In this document: positions 58,385-64,000 of the stretch, one piece after another
Position numbering within the stretch: position 1 is the first letter of the stretch
Layout of the letters: each line of letters opens with the position of its first letter
Assembly (NCBI RefSeq): GCF_032452875.1
Contig: NC_083876.1
Span: 7,254,001 to 7,318,000, forward strand
Reading direction: 5' to 3'
Origin: Bos javanicus
Taxonomy: Eukaryota > Chordata > Mammalia > Artiodactyla > Bovidae
Length of the DNA stretch: 64,000 bases
The notes under the pieces: generated by a model
The model's input: only the letters and a program-made list of their open reading frames with translations
The model's database searches: none
What the model was told of the DNA's origin: nothing
Made by a program: the position numbers and the translations under genes

Positions 58385-58680
58385 TTTCAGTTCAGTTCTG
58401 TCGCTCAGTTGTGTCTGACTCTTTGCGACCCCATGGACTGCAGCACGTCGACACCAGCCTCCTGGAGCTTGTTCAAACTCATGACCATCAAGTCAGTGAT
58501 TCCATCCAACCATCTCATCCTCTGTCATCTCCTTCTCCTCCTGCCTTCAAACTTTCCCAGCATAAGGGTCTTTTCCAATAAGTCGTCTCTTTAGATCAGG
58601 TGACCAAAGTATTGGAGTTTCAGCTTCAGCATCAGTCCTTCCAACGGATATTCAGGACTAATTTCCTTTAGGATTGACTT
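58385..58680 (-). mobile_element. BovB 3' end, antisense
   Basis: From TTCAGTTCAGTTCTGTCGC to ACTAATTTCCTTTAGGATTG: the last ~295 bases of BovB. The stretch GCAGCACGTCGACACCAGCC deviates from the usual sequence. Confidence 0.92.
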
Positions 58681-61657
58681 TAATATTCATTAATTTATTC
58701 TCCTACACCCAGAAGTGGTTTTTATCCTTAATATATCTTTACCCAATCATCTCAAACATAATTCTTCCATATTAAGCATTTTTACAAGAAGTAATAGCAA
58801 TTGTAAGAATCATCAATATTGAAAATACTAGTCGTTGACATTAACAGATCGCTCTAGCAGATATCAATTTTCCAATGTGCTTCCCCCAAATTTCCCCAGT
58901 ATAACAGAGTTTTGAAAAATATTTCCGTGAAAATGAATATTTCAACAATTGTCCATAAACAACTCCTTGGTAAGATATTTATAAACAGGAAAACACACTT
59001 TTTAAATGAATGACGGAGAGTAATATTTCTAACCTGTTACAGTGCTAGTTTGGGGCCGGACCCTTCCCACTGCTGTAAGTCAAAAAGCTTGCTGTCAGCT
59101 AATATGACTCATTTCCTCACAGTTGGAAGAAAACATTTTGAATTGCACAGTAAATTTGCTGGCAGCATCTTACAGTGTTTATGGATGGTGCTTTTAACTT
59201 TTAATTTTAAATGCTTTGATTACCCAGAAATTACTATTACCTAGAAAAGGCAAAGCACATCAAAATTCATGTAAAGAATTAGATGCTTGGATCAGTGTTC
59301 TACAACGCAGGAGTTTAGTACATAGCTCCCTAGTGACAAGCGTCAGTGTTGTAATCAGTGAAAATACAGGACACTTTGATCTTCCAATAAGCAATGATTT
59401 GCATAGAAATTCACATAGCTAAATTGTGAAAATTTCTTTGAGGTAGTAAATATATACCTGGACAGAATTGTGTTTCCTTATTTATTACACCCAGTTTTAC
59501 AAGTTAGAAATCATTTGATTGCATATAGAAAAAAAAAAAGGAAGGGTAAGGAGTTAAAGATATTATAGTTTACCTCTCTACTATATTAAGGAGACCTAGA
59601 AGGAAGCAGTTCAAGAAAGTCTCTACAAGGTTATCAGTAACTAAGGTAATTATCCTCTGTTCTATTGCCAAGGCATGCCTTTACGCTAAAGCTCCAAACA
59701 ACCCACGATGGTTACTGAGACTTCAGCCATCACATGAAAAGTCTGCAGGACTGAGAGAAAAAGTAAAGGTGCAAATGGTGATCTTTTCAGTTGAGCTGGC
59801 TCCCTTGGGCATCTTTCCTGGGAATTTCCCATAACCCTCCTTTAATCTTTACTTTATAATTGGCTGCTCCAGGCTAAATTCTCATCTTGTGGACTTAGTT
59901 GATGCCAGTAAAATATTGCCCATATGTGATAATATAATGACCAGCAACATCCCCTTGTACCATAGAATTGATTCTCACATGTCTGGAGATTTTTTTCTTT
60001 GAAGTGACATAAAAAGACAGATTTTTAAGGTATCAAATAATTGAAACACAACTTGACTCATTATCTTCTGATGTTTATATTACAGACTAAAATCTAAAGT
60101 CATTCCTTCCTTCATGGTAAACTATTGCTTTTCTGCCTGGTGATTTATAAGATGCTATGTTTACCATTATAAAACAAATGCCCCCAATATGACTAATTCT
60201 TAGCTGGCATGTCATGAGTCATTTTCAGCTGTAATTTCAAGACTTCCTACAGTTCTCTTATTTTGTCATGTCTGTTTAAAATTATAATATGTAGCTTATG
60301 TTCTGTTTGTGTGTCTACACTTGGTCTTAATAAACCAAAATTATTGATTTTGAATTTTTCCTAGGTTAGTTCAACTTCTGTAGCATTGAATTCAGTTCAA
60401 GTGAAGAGCTTTCCATCTATTTATCATCATCATTTCTATAATCTATACTTTCTGTCATCTGTAGTACCTTTACTGTTCCTCTTAAGATCCATGATGCAAT
60501 TCTGACAGAATTGTTTCTCTTTACCTAACATGACACCATACTTCTTATAAGAAAGAGAATTTCTGAAATTTCCCTCTTTACTACACTTAAATTTTTTCCA
60601 TGTGCCCTCAATTTGTCAGAAATAACTGGAAAACTGGACATTTAATTTGGATTCTTTCTATTTATGGTGATCTTATAGGAATTCGCCTATCTTTATGCTT
60701 TTAAAAATCTTTGCAGATAGACTATCAGAGGGAAAATTTTAAATACTTATGCTGAAGTGTCTATTTTGGAAAGAGTAAACCTGTATTTAGTACATATTTC
60801 ATATAAAACAAGAGTGGATTTCCCTTAATTTTTATTACCCTGATAAATTTGCCAAAATAATCTCAAAATATGCAAAAAACTATATAACCTTATTGTTAAT
60901 TACTTTTTTATGATATATGTTGGTTTATTTCCAAAATCTAATTACTGTTCGATTGATCCATTTTTGTATTCTTCTACAAAACCCATGTTTAAATTGACTA
61001 TTACAGATTTTAGTAAATCTTGACAATAAGTAATAAGTAATTCAAATTTGGCTTTATGATATCTATATATATATACTATGTGTGAATAAAAAGGACTTCT
61101 TTGTGGCTCAAATGGTATACCTTCCTTACTCAGATGTCTCACTTCTTCTTGATGTCCTTTGACCATGTAAGACAAAGCACCTTGATATGTGGTTGTTTCC
61201 TAGATAAAAGTTTCCCTAATGTGTGCATTTTTAAGGAACTGAAAACATCTGTTAAAATAACTAGCCACAGCTGAGATAGAAACTGAACTAGAAGCTGCCA
61301 GACGGAACACATCTTTAAAATCTGTTTACTTTTAGATAAACTTGCTCGTTCTTTCTCAAGAAGATGCAGTAATGTAGCTAACTAGGTGGAAAAGGTTTTT
61401 TTGTATGGTATTTGTTAGTGCTTCCTATGATGATCATTGTGGATTCATTCAGCAACACAGCTACTGAAAACCATGTTAACTTCAAGTGTTTTTCGTAGAT
61501 TGAGGAACAATTTAAGACAAAATTATAAAAGAGGTAATTTATCTTTAGCCCATATTCACATCAGGGCTTCCCTGTTCACTTCAGTCATTCCTGAAGATTT
61601 TTCTATTCCTTTACTGTATAATCTTACCCTTATCATTTTCAGTAACTATCAACAATT
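58681..61657. other. Repeat-poor interval, no gene supported
   Basis: About 3 kb with no young repeat. A possible SINE head fragment lies at 61093-61130 (AAGGACTTCTTTGTGGCTCA) and an A-run at 59528-59539. Frames at 59050-59422, 61175-60942 and 61437-61700 have no recognised domains. It could hold conserved non-coding elements, but this cannot be tested from one sequence. Confidence 0.5.
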
Positions 61658-61670
61658 AAACCAAGAAACT

Positions 61671-61879
61671 GTGCATGTAGGCGTGCTCAGTCGTGTCTGA
61701 CTCTTTGCAACCCTATTGAGCCTGTCAGGCTCCTCTGTCCATGGGATTTTCCAGGCAAGAATACTGGAGTGGGTTGCCATTTCCTCCTCCATGGGATCTT
61801 CCGGACCCAGGGGTCAAATCCTCATCCCCTGCATTGGCAGGCTAATTCTTTACCAGTGAGCCACCTGAGAAGACCACAC
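61671..61879 (-). mobile_element. Bov-tA SINE
   Basis: Antisense. 13-bp target duplication AAACCAAGAAACT at 61658-61670 and 61880-61892. Confidence 0.95.
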
Positions 61880-61892
61880 AAACCAAGAAACT

Positions 61893-62254
61893 AATTCCTG
61901 CCAAAGTGATAGTTGATAAGGTTTATGTTCCTATCCCTTTCAGAGTTCATTTTCTACTTTGCAATGTGTGAGTAAAATGATTTTTAAGACTAAAGCATAT
62001 TTCTTTCAAATTAATGTACATTTTCCTTTTCAAGTTCTAAGATTTGAGGAAACAATTTTGGCACAAGAATATTCTCAGTATGCAGAAAACCAAGCACCAT
62101 ATTTCAGCTGTTCTAAAGTCAAGTCCTGATTATGTACTGCTCTCTAGATCTCTAAACAAGATTTATACAAAGAACAAAAATCCCCAAATTCAGAGAACAT
62201 GATATCCCCTAAATGGCAAGTATCTTAGAAAATAGGTATTTTTGTGGGCAAATT
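61893..62254. other. Unassigned sequence
   Basis: Nothing recognised. Confidence 0.4.
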
Positions 62255-62442
62255 GGGTTTCCCTTGTGGCTCAGCTGGTAAAGAATCCGCCTGCAATGCG
62301 GGAGACCTAGGTTTGATCCCCGGGTTAGTAAGATGCCCTGGAGAAAGGAAAGGCTACCCACTCCAGTATTCTGGCCTGGAGAATTCCGTGGACAGTCCAT
62401 GGACTCGCAAAGAGTCGGACACGACTGAGTGACTTTCAGCAA
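62255..62442 (+). mobile_element. Bov-tA SINE
   Basis: From GGGTTTCCCTTGTGGCTCAG to GACTGAGTGACTTTCAGC, lacking part of the CCATGGACAGAGGAGCC block (AATTCCGTGGACAGTCCATGG). Confidence 0.93.
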
Positions 62443-62458
62443 GGACTAGAGGATTCTA

Positions 62459-62733
62459 AGAGAAGGCAATGGCACCCCACTCCAGTACTCTTGCCTGGAA
62501 AATCCCATGGACAGAGGAGCCTGGTGGGCTGCAGTCCATGGGGTCGCTAAGAGTCAGACAGGACTGAGAGACTTCACTTTCACTTTTCACTTTCATGCAT
62601 TGGAGAAGGAAATGGCAACCCACTCCAGTGTTCTTGCCTGGAGAATCCCAGGGACGGGGGAGCTTAGTGGGCTGCCGTCTATGGGGTCGAACAGAGTCGG
62701 ACACGACTGAAGCGACTTAGCAGCAGCAGCAGC
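62459..62733 (+). mobile_element. Bov-A2 dimeric SINE
   Basis: Sense: GAGAAGGCAATGGCACCCCA start, second monomer from GAGAAGGAAATGGCAACCC, end in (CAG)n. 11-bp target duplication AGAGGATTCTA at 62448-62458 and 62734-62744. The well-preserved sequence suggests a recent insertion. Confidence 0.96.
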
Positions 62734-62744
62734 AGAGGATTCTA

Positions 62745-63473
62745 TGCAGGAAGACAGATCTCACACAATTTGGGCTTGGAGGAGGAGATGAGGGAAACTC
62801 AGAGATTGAGATAACTAGGTCCATGAGCTAATGCAAAAAGGATCGTTGCCAGGAAGACGGCATATGTTAGAAAAGTTTAAGAAGGCATATTGTTTTCAGA
62901 GCATTCTGGAAGGAGTTAGCAAGACTTACTTAGAGAAATGGGAAAAAAAACATAGTTTAGCATCATAAGTAAGATCAAAAGCAGTACTCCTAAAGCAGTA
63001 CTCCTATCTCTGAAATATCTAGAGTACCAATTAGGAACTCTGACGTGAGGGGATATAAGTGAAAACTAGCTGAAGGGACTTGATCAAAGGAAATGAAGTA
63101 AAAGCCAAATAGTAAGAATTCTGATCAGAATCAATATGTTCTGAATTTCCACTCCTGGCCATGATATAGTAAACAACCAGATTTACATTTACATTTCCTC
63201 GACAGTAATAAACTGGCCAAAGTATATGAAGCAACAGCTTTCAGATATTGGACAGGCAGCATAGGAAAATGATCCTTGAGAGGAGGAAAACAAATAAGAT
63301 GAGACCTACGGTTGCCATCGCCTGCTACCTGGAAAGACCAGTTCTTGAGGTCTCATGATTCACTCACCTCTGTTCATGTCTTTTTGTCTTTTTTTAATAT
63401 CTGTCTTATTTTTTAATGGTCTCATGGTATGGTCTTCATAATTCTATTTATTTAAAATTCTAGAAAATTCAAA
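62745..63473. other. Unassigned sequence
   Basis: No gene or repeat recognised. A short local repeat AAAGCAGTACTCCT occurs twice at 62979-63006. Confidence 0.4.
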
Positions 63474-63486
63474 GTAAGCTATAATG

Positions 63487-63711
63487 GTGGTGGTGGTGGT
63501 TTAGTTGTATCCAACCCTTGTGACCCCATGGACTATAGCTGACCAGTCTCCTCTGTACATGGGATTTCCCAGGCATGAATACTGGAGTGGGTCTTCATTT
63601 CCTTCTCCAGGAGATATTTCTGATCCAAGGATCGATCCCAGGTCTCCTGCATTGCAGGCAGTGTCCTGAATTATAGGCAACTCTTTACCAACTGAGCTAC
63701 CAGGGAAGCCT
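63487..63711 (-). mobile_element. Bov-tA SINE with (GGT)n tail
   Basis: Antisense, with (GGT)n at 63487-63501 in place of the usual tail. Target duplication GTAAGCTA(T/C)AATG at 63474-63486 and 63712-63724, one mismatch. Contains an extra GTGTCCTGAATTATAGGCA stretch in the head. Confidence 0.9.
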
Positions 63712-63724
63712 GTAAGCTACAATG

Positions 63725-64000
63725 ATGTAAAGCAAATCATTGTTTAGTTTGAACATTAATGTCAAAACTCATCAAATGATACACAATGAATAAGGTTTAT
63801 TATCTATCAATTATACCTCCATAAAAATATAAACAATAAGAGAGGCAATGAATGCTCATTATTTGGTCCTTGTCTATCTACATTCCTTCCCTTGGTGATT
63901 GCAGTAAAATGAATAATCCCTAAAAGATACCAGGCCCTAATCCTTGGAACCTGGGACTATTACCTTATTTGGGAACAAAGGTCTCTGCATATGTGCTCAA
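63725..64000. repeat. Unassigned, ending in an old mammalian repeat
   Basis: 63925-64000 (CCAGGCCCTAATCCTTGGAA; TTACCTTATTTGGGAACAAA) resembles a common old mammalian repeat whose name I cannot fix. The rest is unassigned. Confidence 0.4.

Noticed and set aside
59050..59422. Two overlapping frames in the repeat-poor interval
   Set aside because: No domain or codon-bias signal that I can see; conservation data would be needed to reconsider.
62255..62330. tRNA-like A and B boxes
   Set aside because: They belong to the tRNA-Glu-derived head of a Bov-tA SINE, as in all other SINE copies; not a tRNA gene.
1..64000. A prokaryotic-style defence, phage or operon system
   Set aside because: All sequence signals are those of a mammalian nuclear genome; no bacterial genes, operons or ribosome-binding patterns were seen.

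Overview
The window is nuclear DNA from a pecoran ruminant, most likely a bovid (cattle, bison, yak, buffalo, sheep or goat). The basis is repeat content recognised by sequence recall: thirteen copies or pieces of the RTE-type LINE BovB, a near full-length ruminant L1 of the L1-BT type, about 26 tRNA-Glu/BovB-derived SINEs (Bov-tA and dimeric Bov-A2), and older mammalian repeats (L1M, Tigger1, MIR, L2, MER5A). I found no host exon, tRNA, rRNA or microRNA gene that I can support. This is a gene-poor intergenic or intronic stretch, and nearly every longer open frame is a decayed retroelement or transposase, or its antisense shadow.

Layout. 1-2013: antisense BovB split by a solo LTR (509-1086, GTAG target duplication). 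2014-3441: old L1 pieces. 3458-11089: antisense L1-BT with 5' UTR, broken ORF2 and a 16-bp target duplication; a BovB occupies the place of ORF1. 11106-12930: older L1 with a SINE and a BovB inserted. 13-14.6 kb: mostly unassigned with MIR/L2. 15.0-21.5 kb: antisense L1 interrupted by a Tigger1 DNA transposon (16839-19563) that carries an inverted templated insertion. 23.2-25.65 kb: sense L1 holding a BovB with an inverted GC-rich 5' piece, consistent with twin priming. 25.7-33.9 kb: lower repeat density with MIR, MER5A, BovB and SINE copies. 34-38.7 kb: L1 3' ends, an unidentified LTR-like block and a deleted Tigger1. 39-41.4 kb: two BovB copies, one with the longest reverse transcriptase frame. 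42.5-48.6 kb: sense L1 copies with an AT palindrome and a foldback duplication. 48.6-54.7 kb: nested BovB, a young L1-BT 3' end and a SINE block that also occurs at 57.4 kb. 58.7-61.7 kb: repeat-poor. 61.7-64.0 kb: SINE cluster.

How the parts relate. Autonomous elements (L1 and BovB reverse transcriptases, Tigger1 transposase) sit beside the non-autonomous elements they are known or thought to mobilise, SINEs and deleted Tigger copies. All coding frames seen here are broken. Interest lies in structure: nesting order, target-site duplications, inversions, foldbacks and a transduction-like SINE. I found no previously undescribed biochemical system. Family names come from recall and were not checked against a repeat library.
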